Source of the DNA: Pseudomonas mosselii
Lineage (GTDB): Bacteria; Pseudomonadota; Gammaproteobacteria; Pseudomonadales; Pseudomonadaceae
Assembly: GCF_003205295.1 (NCBI RefSeq)
Contig: NZ_QJRP01000007.1
Span: forward strand, 186,001 to 250,000
Direction: 5' to 3'
DNA length: 64,000 nucleotides
The notes beneath the pieces are model-generated. The model searched no databases. It worked only from the letters and a program-made list of their open reading frames with translations, and had not been told where the DNA came from. Of the stretch, positions 8,334 to 19,028 are shown piece after piece (position 1 is the stretch's first letter; each line of letters starts with the position of its first letter). Both the position numbers and the translations under genes were made by a program.

Positions 8334-9255
8334 CGAGCTGCTGCCTGATCTCGCGCATCACGCCGCTGAGCGACGAGTCGCCGGGCACGTAGCCGAACAG
8401 CTGTTCGGCTCGGCGGTTGTGCGAATAGTAATGGGCCTTGGGACCGGTGGCATTGACCCGCGCCTGGTCGCCGGCAATGCTGTGCTGCAGGCCGAAGGCT
8501 TCGCCAAGTGCCGCCAGCAGTTCGAATTTGCCGACCGGCGCCTGGCTGTAGCAGTCGATGGCGGCATTGCAGGGCGGCGCCTGCAGGATGCGTTCGATCA
8601 GTTGGAGGAAATCGGCAGGCGTCAGGTAATCCCTGAGCATGTCGTCTGCTGCCACTTCCAGCACGCTGCCGTTGTGCAGTGCACGCAGGATATCGCTGAG
8701 GAAGAAGCGTGCCTGCGGGGCCTGGCGATGGCTGAAGTAGCTGAACACCCGTACATCGACGATCGCCGCCTCGGGCAGCGAACGGTGGCGGCATTCGGCC
8801 TGGAACTTGGCCGCGCCATACCAGTCCTGCGGGCGCAGACCATTGATCGGGAACACCGCGTGCGAGGCCTCGGTCACCGGCGCTGCGAAGTTGCTGCCGT
8901 AGGCCGCGCCGCTGCTGAGGTAGATATAGCGGCACGCCGGGTGGCTGCGCAGGTACTCCAGCGCCAGGTTGTCGTACTGCTCGGTGACCGTGAAGATTTC
9001 CTTGCCCATCTGCACGGCGCGCGCCGGGTCGCCGACGCCGACGAAGTTGATGATCGCGTCGAACGTGCAGCTGGCGTCGAAACCGGCATAGTCGCTGACC
9101 GCATAGCCCTTGCGCGCGGCGATGGCCTGCAGTTCGGCGTCCAGCGCGGCGGGCGCGCGGACGAACAGAGTGCAGGCGTAGGCGGTATGTGCGGCGATGC
9201 TGGCGACCAGGTCCTTGGCAATGTGGCTGCTGGCCCCGAGGATCGCCAGCCTCAT
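8320..9255 (-). CDS. yerF: Extended short-chain reductase, YerF-like (CDP-yersiniose last step)
   Basis: 311 residues of the NAD(P)-dependent epimerase/dehydratase fold. The catalytic Tyr146-x3-Lys150 (WYGAAK) and the SSG at 114-116 are present. The N-terminal dinucleotide loop reads LGASSHIA, so two of the usual GxxGxxG glycines are missing. It starts inside the end of the carboligase gene (4-base ATGA overlap). In the Yersinia pathway YerF reduces the acetyl branch that YerE adds to CDP-3,6-dideoxy-4-keto-glucose, yielding the hydroxyethyl branch of CDP-yersiniose. Assignment rests on fold, position directly after YerE, and the complete set of upstream enzymes. A different stereochemistry, giving yersiniose B or a related octose, cannot be excluded. 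Confidence 0.72.
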   Translation of the reverse strand: MRLAILGASSHIAKDLVASIAAHTAYACTLFVRAPAALDAELQAIAARKGYAVSDYAGFDASCTFDAIINFVGVGDPARAVQMGKEIFTVTEQYDNLALEYLRSHPACRYIYLSSGAAYGSNFAAPVTEASHAVFPINGLRPQDWYGAAKFQAECRHRSLPEAAIVDVRVFSYFSHRQAPQARFFLSDILRALHNGSVLEVAADDMLRDYLTPADFLQLIERILQAPPCNAAIDCYSQAPVGKFELLAALGEAFGLQHSIAGDQARVNATGPKAHYYSHNRRAEQLFGYVPGDSSLSGVMREIRQQLDARD

Positions 9256-10961
9256 CGGCCCAGTTCCATCAGTGGCGACTGCTCGTCGATCGGCCGGCCG
9301 AACTCAAGGCGTGGGCGGCATTCTCGGGCATCGGGCATCAGCACTTCGATCAGCATCGGCTTGCCATTGGTCAGGAACTCGGCCACTGCTGCATTGAAGG
9401 CCTGCATGTCGACCACGCTGTGCGACGGTATGCCGTACGCTTCGCCCAAGGCCTTGAACTGCGAGGTGTAGCCGTTCCAGTAGGTCGAGGAGTTGCGCCC
9501 TTCGAAGTACATCTCCTGGAAGCCACGCACCATGCCCAGCGAGTGGTTGTTCATGACGATGGTCAGGATCGGCAGCTGGTCGCGGGCGATGATGTCCAGT
9601 TCCTGGATGTTGAGCTGCGCGCCGCCGTCGCCGGTGATGACGATGACCGGTTTGTCACCGGCGATGCTCGCGCCTACCGCGGCTGGGATGGCGAAGCCCA
9701 TGGTGCCCAGGCCACCGGAGTGGTGCATGGCCTGGTTGGCGCCCAGGCGCAGGGTGTGCGCGGCCCACATCTGGTTGTTGCCGACGTCGGCCACGTAATC
9801 CAGCGCACGGTCGGCGGTCAGCGTGTTGAGGCTGCTCAGCAGCTCGAACGGGCTGATGCTCCAGGCCGCGTACTCATCGACGAACGACTGCTCGAATATC
9901 TTGGCCAGGTGCGTGCGCCAGGCAGCCGGTGCCGGTTGCAGGGTGGCGGCGTGGGCGATGAAGTCGGCGAACACGCCATCGAGTTCGGCGTGGATCGATT
10001 GCTGGGCCTTGACCCGGTTGTCCAGCTGCGCCGCATCGAGGTCGAACTGGATGACCTGTGCATTGGCGGCGAAGGTTTCGGTCTTGGCGCCGGTCTGGCG
10101 CACGTCCATGCGGCTGCCGAAGACGACCAGCAGGTCGCAGTTCTGCACGGCATGGTTGGCGGCGCGGGTGCCATAGGCCCCGAGCATGCCCAGGTAGTGC
10201 TCGCTGGCGGTGAGCTTTTCGGCGCCCTTGAGGCTGGCGACGTGGGGAATGCCCAGCTTGCCCACCTGGCTCAGCCAGCGGTTGAAGTTGGGGCAGTTGA
10301 CGGCGCCGCCACCGATCAGGAACAGCGGCTTCTGCGCCTTGGCCAGCGTGGCCCAGACCTCGGCATGCGAGCCCTGAGGTTCGGCCACTGGGGCCGCCAG
10401 GCTGGCCTTGAGCAATTGGTTCAGCACCGCCTCGTCGATTTCGGCGCGCTGGATGTCCATGGGGATGTCCAGCAGGACCGGCCCTGGACGGCCTTCGCGG
10501 GCGATACGCAGCGCTTTGAGAAGGCTTGGAATGAGTTCGTCGACGTGGGTGACCTGGTGCGCATACTTGGTGATGCTGCTCACCAGGGCCACACTGTCGA
10601 GTTCCTGGAAGCCCTGCTGGCGGATGGGGCGGTCGCCCTTGAGCTCGTGGGTATTCACCTGCCCGGTGAGAAACACGCACGGATGGCTGTCCAGCCAGCA
10701 GTCGGCAATCCCAGTAATCAGGTTGGTGGCGCCTGGGCCGCTGGTGCCCAGTGCCACGCCCATGATTGAGTGATGGGTCGCACGTGCGACCGCAGATGCA
10801 GCGAAGGCCGCGCCCTGCTCATGGTGCATGGATACCAACTTGGTCTTGCCGAGCAAGTTAATACTGTCCACCAGATGGGCGATCATTCCACCGATGAGCT
10901 CAAAACCATAGAGGACGTTATGGTCCGCCAGAACTTTTGCCACTGCATCTGAAGCTTTCAT
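9252..10961 (-). CDS. yerE: Thiamine-diphosphate carboligase, YerE-like (adds two-carbon branch to CDP-deoxysugar)
   Basis: 569 residues with the full ThDP-enzyme layout: catalytic glutamate Glu48 (HHEQG) in the N-terminal Pyr domain, a central domain, and the ThDP-binding motif GDG at 444-446 through NN at 471-472. It looks like acetolactate synthase, but no regulatory subunit gene follows and it lies between ddhC and a reductase. In Yersinia, YerE takes pyruvate, decarboxylates it and ligates the acetyl unit to C4 of CDP-3,6-dideoxy-4-keto-glucose. Automatic annotation is likely to call this acetolactate synthase; the neighbours make YerE the better call. It starts 3 bases after the ddhC stop and overlaps the reductase by 4 bases. 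Confidence 0.82.
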   Translation of the reverse strand: MKASDAVAKVLADHNVLYGFELIGGMIAHLVDSINLLGKTKLVSMHHEQGAAFAASAVARATHHSIMGVALGTSGPGATNLITGIADCWLDSHPCVFLTGQVNTHELKGDRPIRQQGFQELDSVALVSSITKYAHQVTHVDELIPSLLKALRIAREGRPGPVLLDIPMDIQRAEIDEAVLNQLLKASLAAPVAEPQGSHAEVWATLAKAQKPLFLIGGGAVNCPNFNRWLSQVGKLGIPHVASLKGAEKLTASEHYLGMLGAYGTRAANHAVQNCDLLVVFGSRMDVRQTGAKTETFAANAQVIQFDLDAAQLDNRVKAQQSIHAELDGVFADFIAHAATLQPAPAAWRTHLAKIFEQSFVDEYAAWSISPFELLSSLNTLTADRALDYVADVGNNQMWAAHTLRLGANQAMHHSGGLGTMGFAIPAAVGASIAGDKPVIVITGDGGAQLNIQELDIIARDQLPILTIVMNNHSLGMVRGFQEMYFEGRNSSTYWNGYTSQFKALGEAYGIPSHSVVDMQAFNAAVAEFLTNGKPMLIEVLMPDARECRPRLEFGRPIDEQSPLMELGR

Positions 10962-10964
10962 AAG

Positions 10965-12278
10965 TTAGAAACCGATCCCGAAGAATTCTTCCAGTTTTTC
11001 ACCGACGAAGTCGAAGTGCTCCTGGCCCAGCGAAGGCTGCACACCCAGCCAGAAGGTCTGGTTCATGGTCCGGTCGGTGTTGGTCAGTTCGCCGACCACG
11101 CGGTATTCCACGTTGTGGAAGTACGGCTGGCGGATCAGGTTGCCAGCGAACAGTAGGCGGGTACCGATCTTGTGCTGATCGAGGAACTTCAGCAGGTCGA
11201 CACGTTTGACCCCGGCGCTTTCCTTCAGGGTGACCGGGAAGCCGAACCAGGACGGCTCGCTGTTCGGGGTCGGCTCGGCGATTTCCAGGAAGTCGCTCAG
11301 GCTCGACAGGCGCTCCTTTAGCAGCGTGAAGTTGCGCTTGCGGGTTTCGATGAACTCCGGTGCTCGGTCCAGTTGGGCCAGGCCGCAGGCCGCCTGCATG
11401 TCGGTGATTTTCAGGTTGTAGCCCAGGTGGGCGTACACGTACTTGTGGTCGTAGCCTTGCGGCAGGCTGCCGAACTGCTGGCCGAAGCGGTTTCCGCAGG
11501 TGTCATCGCAGCCTGGCGCGCAGTAGCAGTCGCGGCCCCAGTCACGGAACGATTCGGCGATCAGCTTGAGCTGGGCGTTGTTGGTGAACACAGCGCCGCC
11601 TTCACCCATGGTGATGTGGTGGGCCGGGTAGAAGCTCAGGGTGGCGATGTCGCCGAAGGTCCCGACCAGCTTGCCGTCAAATTTGGCGCCCAGGGCGTCG
11701 CAGCAGTCTTCGACCAGCCACAGGTTGTACTTCTCGCAGATCGCCTTGACCTTGGCCAGGTTGAACGGGTTGCCCAGGGTGTGGGCAAGCATGATGGCCT
11801 TGGTCTTCGGGGTGATGGCAGCCTCGATCAGGTCGGCATCGATGTTGTGGGTAGCCATGTCGACGTCGACGAACACCGGGATGGCGCCGAACTGCACGAT
11901 CGGATTGACGGTGGTCGGGAAGCCGGCGGCCACGCCGATCACTTCGTCGCCTTTCTTGATGGCGCGCTCGCCCAGCTTGGGCGAGGTCAGGGTGCTGAAG
12001 GCCACCAGGTTGGCCGACGAACCAGAGTTTACGGTGATCAGGTACTTGACGCCGAGGAACTCGGCCAGCTTCTTCTCGAACTCGGCGTTGAAACGGCCAG
12101 TGGTCAGCCAGCCGTCCAGCGAGGCTTCGACCATCAGTTGCAACTCACGGGCTCCGATTACCTTGCCCGAAGGAGGGATGACTGTTTCGCCCCCAACAAA
12201 AGGTTTGGCAGCCATGGCGGTCTGAGCGTAGCGCTCGACGAGCTGGCTGATTTCCTGACGGAGCATATCGGGGGTCAT
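10965..12278 (-). CDS. ddhC: CDP-4-keto-6-deoxyglucose 3-dehydratase (E1), PMP and [2Fe-2S] dependent
   Basis: 437 residues of the DegT/aminotransferase fold with the two hallmarks of E1. The Schiff-base lysine is replaced by histidine (His220 in [14 protein letters not shown]). The iron-sulfur ligands follow the exact spacing C193-x57-C251-x-C253-x7-C261 known for Yersinia E1. It removes the C3 hydroxyl of CDP-4-keto-6-deoxyglucose together with the reductase DdhD. The start ATG at 12278 has AGGAA seven bases upstream. It is followed after 3 bases by yerE. The equivalent Salmonella gene is rfbH, which also fits this sequence; in Salmonella it leads to paratose, abequose or tyvelose, but no CDP-abequose or CDP-paratose synthase follows here. 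Confidence 0.93.
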   Translation of the reverse strand: MTPDMLRQEISQLVERYAQTAMAAKPFVGGETVIPPSGKVIGARELQLMVEASLDGWLTTGRFNAEFEKKLAEFLGVKYLITVNSGSSANLVAFSTLTSPKLGERAIKKGDEVIGVAAGFPTTVNPIVQFGAIPVFVDVDMATHNIDADLIEAAITPKTKAIMLAHTLGNPFNLAKVKAICEKYNLWLVEDCCDALGAKFDGKLVGTFGDIATLSFYPAHHITMGEGGAVFTNNAQLKLIAESFRDWGRDCYCAPGCDDTCGNRFGQQFGSLPQGYDHKYVYAHLGYNLKITDMQAACGLAQLDRAPEFIETRKRNFTLLKERLSSLSDFLEIAEPTPNSEPSWFGFPVTLKESAGVKRVDLLKFLDQHKIGTRLLFAGNLIRQPYFHNVEYRVVGELTNTDRTMNQTFWLGVQPSLGQEHFDFVGEKLEEFFGIGF

Positions 12279-12307
12279 AAGTAGTTCCTGCTCAAGCTAA
12301 TAGTGAT

Positions 12308-13393
12308 TTAGGCGCCAGAGGCCATGGCTGCCATGTAGCTGTCGATTTCGTTTGCACATTGGGTATGCATGTCATCGCCCTGCAGCCAGGCGCGGTGCCA
12401 GTTGACAATGCGGGTCAAGGTGGTCTCGAGGTTCCAGGTCGGCTCCCACTTCAGGTGGGTGCGAGCCTTGGAAATATCCAGTTTCAGGTAGCGGGCCTCA
12501 TGCGGCTGTGGGTCGTTGTCCAGTTGCCAGCCGGCGCCATCGCCCCACGCCTGGGTCATGTGGTCGAGGATCCATTCGACGGGGCGTGCATCTTCGTCCC
12601 GTGGCCCGAAGTTCCACCCTTGCGCAACGGATTGGCCATGCTCCCATAGCTGCTGGGCCAGTACAAGGTAACCGCTGAGCGGCTCCAAAACGTGCTGCCA
12701 GGGACGGGTGGCCTTGGGGTTGCGTACCACCACCGGCTGGCCCTGCGCAACGGCGCGAAGGATATCGGGGATTAGCCGGTCGTCGGCCCAGTCACCGCCG
12801 CCGATGACATTGCCGGCACGTGCCGAGGCCAGGGCCGCAGCATGTTCGGTGTTGAAGAACGAGTTTCGGTAGGCGCTGGTTATCAGCTCGACGCAGCCCT
12901 TGCTGTTGCTGTAGGGATCGTGGCCGCCCATGGGCTCGTTTTCACGGTAGCCCCATTCCCACTCCTGGTTTTCGTAGCATTTGTCGGTGGTGACATTGAC
13001 GATGGCGCGTAGATTCGCACACCGGCGCGCGGCCTCCAGCACGTGTACTGTGCCCATCACGTTGGTGGCGTAGGTTTCCACCGGTTCGCGGTACGAAAGG
13101 CGCACCAGCGGCTGAGCCGCCATGTGGATCAGGATGTCCGGGTCAAATGCCGTCATGCTTTCGGTGATGGCTGCGAGGTCGCGAATGTCGCCAATCTGCG
13201 AAGAGTGCATGCCTCGCTCGACTTGCGCTTGTTCGAACAGTGACGGTGTAGTCGGCGGCGCCAGGGCAAAGCCTTTAACCTGTGCGCCCATGCCCTGCAG
13301 CCAAAGGGCCAGCCAACTGCCCTTGAAACCGGTATGGCCAGTGAGGAAAACCTTCTTGCCTTGCCAGAAGGCGGCCGAGACGGAAGCTTTCAT
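12308..13393 (-). CDS. ddhB: CDP-glucose 4,6-dehydratase
   Basis: 361 residues from the ATG at 13393, seven bases after the ddhA stop; longer in-frame starts would lie inside ddhA. The NAD loop TGHTGFKGSW is at about residues 16-25, and the catalytic Tyr-x3-Lys is in DPYSNSKGC. It converts CDP-D-glucose into CDP-4-keto-6-deoxy-D-glucose in the cytoplasm, the second step of CDP-3,6-dideoxyhexose synthesis. Length and motifs match RfbG/DdhB. It lies between ddhA and ddhC on the same strand with short gaps, as in other CDP-dideoxysugar operons. Confidence 0.93.
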   Translation of the reverse strand: MKASVSAAFWQGKKVFLTGHTGFKGSWLALWLQGMGAQVKGFALAPPTTPSLFEQAQVERGMHSSQIGDIRDLAAITESMTAFDPDILIHMAAQPLVRLSYREPVETYATNVMGTVHVLEAARRCANLRAIVNVTTDKCYENQEWEWGYRENEPMGGHDPYSNSKGCVELITSAYRNSFFNTEHAAALASARAGNVIGGGDWADDRLIPDILRAVAQGQPVVVRNPKATRPWQHVLEPLSGYLVLAQQLWEHGQSVAQGWNFGPRDEDARPVEWILDHMTQAWGDGAGWQLDNDPQPHEARYLKLDISKARTHLKWEPTWNLETTLTRIVNWHRAWLQGDDMHTQCANEIDSYMAAMASGA

Positions 13394-13400
13394 GTTCACA

Positions 13401-14174
13401 TTATTCCCAGGATTTCCACGGCGCGGTGCCAGTTTGCCACAGCCTTTCCAGCAGGTTCTTGTCGTGCAGGGTGTCCATCGGTTGCCAGAAGCCGGCATGC
13501 TCGTAGGCCATCAGTTGGCCGTCGTCGGCCAAGCCCATCAGCGGCGCTTGTTCCCAGACGGTGCTGTCGTCGCTTAAACGATCGAGCACCTTCGGCGAAA
13601 GTACGAAGAAACCGCCGTTGATCATGGCACCGTCGCCCTTGGGCTTCTCCTTGAAGTTCAGGACCTGGCCATTGCTGATGTCCAGTGCACCGAAACGGCC
13701 TGGCGGATAGGTGGCGGTCAGCGTTGCGTCCTTGCCGTGGCGTTTGTGGAAGGCAATGGTGGCACTGATGTCCATGTCGCCGACGCCATCACCGTAGGTG
13801 AAGCAGAAGGCTTCCTCGTGGCGTACGTAATCAGCCACACGACGCAGGCGGCCGCCGGTCATCGAGGTTTCGCCAGTGTCGACCAACGTCACGTTCCAAT
13901 CTTCGGCACGCTTGTCATGCACTTCCATGCTGTTGTCGCGCATGTTGAAGGTGACATCAGAAGTGTGCAGGAAGTAGTTGGCGAAGTACTCCTTGATCAT
14001 GTAGCCCTTGTAGCCGCAGCAGATGATGAAGTCATTGATGCCGTGCGAGGAGTACATTTTCATGATATGCCAAAGGATCGGCTTGCCGCCGATCTCGACC
14101 ATGGGCTTGGGACGAGTACCGGTCTCCTCGCTCAAGCGTGTCCCCAGCCCACCTGCCAAAATGACTGCTTTCAT
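13401..14174 (-). CDS. ddhA: Glucose-1-phosphate cytidylyltransferase
   Basis: 257 residues, full length for RfbF/DdhA. The nucleotidyltransferase signature [20 protein letters not shown] opens the protein (residues 6-25), followed by [12 protein letters not shown]. It makes CDP-D-glucose from CTP and glucose-1-phosphate, committing carbon to the pathway. The ATG at 14174 is preceded by AAGGAG with a 7-base spacer. The gene begins 12 bases after ddhD ends and is followed 7 bases later by ddhB. Confidence 0.95.
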   Translation of the reverse strand: MKAVILAGGLGTRLSEETGTRPKPMVEIGGKPILWHIMKMYSSHGINDFIICCGYKGYMIKEYFANYFLHTSDVTFNMRDNSMEVHDKRAEDWNVTLVDTGETSMTGGRLRRVADYVRHEEAFCFTYGDGVGDMDISATIAFHKRHGKDATLTATYPPGRFGALDISNGQVLNFKEKPKGDGAMINGGFFVLSPKVLDRLSDDSTVWEQAPLMGLADDGQLMAYEHAGFWQPMDTLHDKNLLERLWQTGTAPWKSWE

Positions 14175-14186
14175 GACTGCTCCTTG

Positions 14187-15176
14187 TTAGTTTGAGCTTA
14201 CAAATGCATCGGAGTAAAAGTGTTTGGCCGGTAGTCCGGCCGCGGTCAGCGCCTCACGGGCGGAGTGGATCATGTCTTCCGAACCGCAGGCATAGATGAC
14301 CGCATCAGTAAGCTCGATGCCATCATCGAGCAGTGCCTTTTGCACGTAGCCGGTGCGCCCGTGCCAGTCACCGTTGGCTCGGGATAGTACCGGAATGAAT
14401 TCGGCGTTGAGGCCTTCGAGTTGGGGCGTCCAGTAGATATCGCCGGGGGTGCGTCCGCCCCAGTAGATGTAGATTTTCTTGCTCGCTGCCAACTCGGGGT
14501 TGTCCAGCAATTGTTCGAGCATGGCTTTCACTGGCGCGATGCCTGTGCCAGTGGCGAGAAACACGATGGTGGAGGCTTCTTTGTCGCGTAGGCAAAAGGT
14601 GCCCAGCGGTCCTTCCAATCGCAGCAGGTCGTTGTGCTTGGCACTGCCGAACCAGTATTGCGACATGAGGCCTTGTGCGACTTCGCGTATTTGCAGCTCG
14701 AGCTTGCCGTCCTCGCGCTGGGCGTTGGCTATGGAGTAACTGCGGCGCAGGCCACCTTCACCGATCACGTCCAGGTATTGACCCGGCAGGTAGGTGAGCT
14801 TGCCAGTGGGCGGGACCCGCAGTACGACCTCGATCACATTGTCGGTCAGGCGAGTAAGGCGGTCGATGCGGCATGGTACGGTCTTGACCACGATGTCGCC
14901 TAGGGCGCCGAGGTCTTCGGCATCGATTTCGACGTCGCTTACGGCATGGCGGCAGCAGGTGAGGATCATCCCGGCGGCGCGTTCTTCTGTGTTCAGCGAT
15001 GTCTCTTCACGCAAGGCTTCAGTTTCGCCACGCACCACCCTTGTTTTGCAGACGCCACAGCGGCCCGTACGACAGCTGTATTCCAGGGTGATGCCTGCGG
15101 CTCTGGCGCTGTCGAGTAGCGAGGTGCCGGATTCGGAACTGAAAACCTTCCCGTTTTGTAGTTTCACTGAAGCCAT
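14187..15176 (-). CDS. ddhD: CDP-6-deoxy-delta-3,4-glucoseen reductase (E3)
   Basis: 329 residues from the ATG at 15176. A plant-type ferredoxin domain is N-terminal with ligands Cys35, Cys40, Cys43 and Cys74 (CRTGRCGVC, ILTCC). A ferredoxin-NADP-reductase module follows, with the FAD motif RRSYSIANA and the NAD motif LATGTGIAP. It passes electrons from NADH through FAD and the cluster to the E1 enzyme DdhC, completing C3 deoxygenation. It is the first gene of the leftward operon, so transcription should start in the gene-free stretch to its right. A longer frame to 15287 exists, but its extra 37 residues are outside the ferredoxin fold. Confidence 0.92.
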   Translation of the reverse strand: MASVKLQNGKVFSSESGTSLLDSARAAGITLEYSCRTGRCGVCKTRVVRGETEALREETSLNTEERAAGMILTCCRHAVSDVEIDAEDLGALGDIVVKTVPCRIDRLTRLTDNVIEVVLRVPPTGKLTYLPGQYLDVIGEGGLRRSYSIANAQREDGKLELQIREVAQGLMSQYWFGSAKHNDLLRLEGPLGTFCLRDKEASTIVFLATGTGIAPVKAMLEQLLDNPELAASKKIYIYWGGRTPGDIYWTPQLEGLNAEFIPVLSRANGDWHGRTGYVQKALLDDGIELTDAVIYACGSEDMIHSAREALTAAGLPAKHFYSDAFVSSN

Positions 15177-16989
<1,813 letters not shown>

Positions 16990-16990
<1 letters not shown>

Positions 16991-17886
16991 TGCCAAAGGC
17001 CTGCAAGCGCGCGTTGATCACGGGTATTCACGGTTTTACCGGACGCTACATGGCGGCCGAACTGAAAGCCAGTGGCTATGAGGTAATCGGTACGGGTAGT
17101 CAGCCACTGTCCGTGCCTGATTACCACCAGGTCGATCTTCTCGATGGAATGGGATTGCGTGCGTTGCTGGCCGAACTGCAGCCGGATGTCGTTGTGCATC
17201 TGGCTGCTCTTGCATTCGTGGGGCATGGCGCTGCCGACGCGTTCTATCAGGTTAACCTGATTGGCACCCGTAACTTGCTCGAAGCCGTCGCGGCTTGCGG
17301 CAAGGTGCCAGAGTGCGTATTGATAGCCAGCAGTGCAAATGTTTACGGCAACACCTCCGAAGGCATGCTGGATGAGCAGGCGCTGCCTGCGCCGGCCAAC
17401 GATTACGCAGTCAGCAAGCTGGCAATGGAGTACATGACTCGCTTGTGGTTTGACCGCCTGCCGATCGTTATCACGCGTCCCTTCAACTATACAGGTGTTG
17501 GTCAGGCTGAGAATTTTCTCCTGCCCAAGATTGTTGCGCACTTCCAACATAAAGCAGCGACCATCGAGCTCGGTAATCTCGACGTATGGCGCGACTTCAG
17601 CGATGTCCGTGCAGTTGTTCAGGCTTACCGCGGGCTCATTGAGGCCAGGCCGGTGGGGCAAACGGTGAACGTTAGCTCCGGCCAAACACACTCCCTGCGT
17701 GAAGTGATTGCCAAATGTGAGGCTATTACGGGGCATCGGATTGGAGTGCAGGTCAATCAAGCGTTTGTTCGTGCTAATGAGGTAAAGACCTTGTGTGGCG
17801 ACAACGCGCGCCTTCGTGGACTTGTGCCGGGTTGGCAAACTCCATCGCTGGACAATACCTTAGGTTGGATGCTTGCGAGTAAATGA
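16990..17886 (+). CDS. rmd: GDP-4-keto-6-deoxy-D-mannose reductase (GDP-D-rhamnose synthase)
   Basis: 298 residues. The extended SDR layout has the N-terminal loop TGIHGFTGRY, SSANVYG and the catalytic Tyr-x3-Lys in NDYAVSKLAME. It reduces the Gmd product at C4 to GDP-D-rhamnose, the donor for A-band-type D-rhamnan. Its start is fused to the gmd stop, and its own stop overlaps the next glycosyltransferase by 4 bases. A 298-residue reductase next to Gmd could in principle be a GDP-fucose synthase (Fcl), but Fcl is an epimerase-reductase of different sequence and usual operon context; Rmd fits better. Confidence 0.88.
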
Positions 17887-19028
17887 AGCTAATACTCTCC
17901 GTCGAACCGGTTCGCTTTCCGCTTACCGGTATAGGTCGCTATACCTATGAGCTGGCTACCAGGTTGCAACAAAACAGGGAAATCACCGATATTCAGTTTT
18001 TCGCCGGAAGGCGATTCTTGGCTGGCATTCCAGCAGCGTCTGACCAATCCGACGCTGTTCATGGCCTGAAACGATTTGTTCAGAAGAATGGCTTGGCTGT
18101 CGAAGCCTACCGTAGGCTTATGCCATATCTGCGCAAACATGCATTACGAGGTCATGGGGACTATATCTACCACAGTCCCAATTACTATCTGCCACCGTTC
18201 GAGGGTCGAAGCGTGGCGACCTTTCACGATCTGTCGCCGTTTACGTGGGCACATTGCCACGCCCCTCAGATCGTGCGCTTCCTGCAGAAAGAACTCTCGC
18301 TTACGCTCAAGCGAGCAGATGCTTTAATCACCGACTCGGAGTACACCCGTCAGGAGTTGGCCGATTACTTCGCATGGCCCATTGAGCGTATCCATGCGGT
18401 ACCACTGGCCAGTTCGCCAGAGTTTTATCCTCGAAGTCCGCACGTGCTGCACGACACACTCCTACGGTATGGACTGGAACCGGGAGCCTACAGTTTATTC
18501 GTGGGTACTATCGAACCACGTAAAAACATCGAGACCTTACTGGATGCGTATGGCAAGCTGCCATTGGCGCTGCGCCAACGCTGGCCCCTCGTGCTTAGTG
18601 GTTATCACGGTTGGCGCAGTGAAGCTATTCACGAGCGCATTGGCAAGGCTCAGCAGCAAGGGTGGGCGCGTTACTTAGGCTTTGTTGCCAGCGAAGATCT
18701 GCCGCTGCTGTATGCGGGAGCCAGGCTATTTGCCTTTCCTTCACATTACGAAGGATTTGGTTTACCAGTGCTCGAGGCCATGAGTTCTGGGGTTCCCGTG
18801 GTGTGCTCCAATAGTTCCTCGTTGCCGGAGGTGGCAGGAAAGGCAGCGCTGATGTGTGTGCCGGATGATGTGGATGGTCTAAGTGCCATACTGCGCCAGG
18901 GGCTGGAAGATGAAGCCTGGCGGAGGGGGGCTAAGGCCGATGGGTTGCAGCATGCAAGTGGTTTTTCGTGGGAGCGCTGTGCTCAAGCTACCGTCCAGGT
19001 CTATAAAAAAATCAGCGAGGGGCGATGA
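17883..19028 (+). CDS. wbpY: Family 4 glycosyltransferase, WbpY-like
   Basis: 381 residues. It starts MKLILSVEPVRFPLTGIGRY, with the donor-side GTIEPRKN segment in the middle and the GT4 acceptor-loop motif SHYEGFGLPVLEAMSSG carrying the E-x7-E pair. It has no membrane segment, so it works at the cytoplasmic face. In Pseudomonas aeruginosa the WbpY/WbpZ pair transfers D-rhamnose to start and extend the A-band chain. Here it follows rmd with a 4-base overlap and overlaps the next transferase by 4 bases, the same operon logic. The symbol is by similarity of order and sequence type, not by alignment. Confidence 0.78.
   Translation: MKLILSVEPVRFPLTGIGRYTYELATRLQQNREITDIQFFAGRRFLAGIPAASDQSDAVHGLKRFVQKNGLAVEAYRRLMPYLRKHALRGHGDYIYHSPNYYLPPFEGRSVATFHDLSPFTWAHCHAPQIVRFLQKELSLTLKRADALITDSEYTRQELADYFAWPIERIHAVPLASSPEFYPRSPHVLHDTLLRYGLEPGAYSLFVGTIEPRKNIETLLDAYGKLPLALRQRWPLVLSGYHGWRSEAIHERIGKAQQQGWARYLGFVASEDLPLLYAGARLFAFPSHYEGFGLPVLEAMSSGVPVVCSNSSSLPEVAGKAALMCVPDDVDGLSAILRQGLEDEAWRRGAKADGLQHASGFSWERCAQATVQVYKKISEGR

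Noticed and set aside
9189..10769. 526-codon open frame antisense to the YerE-like gene
   Set aside because: Same high-GC shadow effect; the sense protein has complete ThDP motifs.
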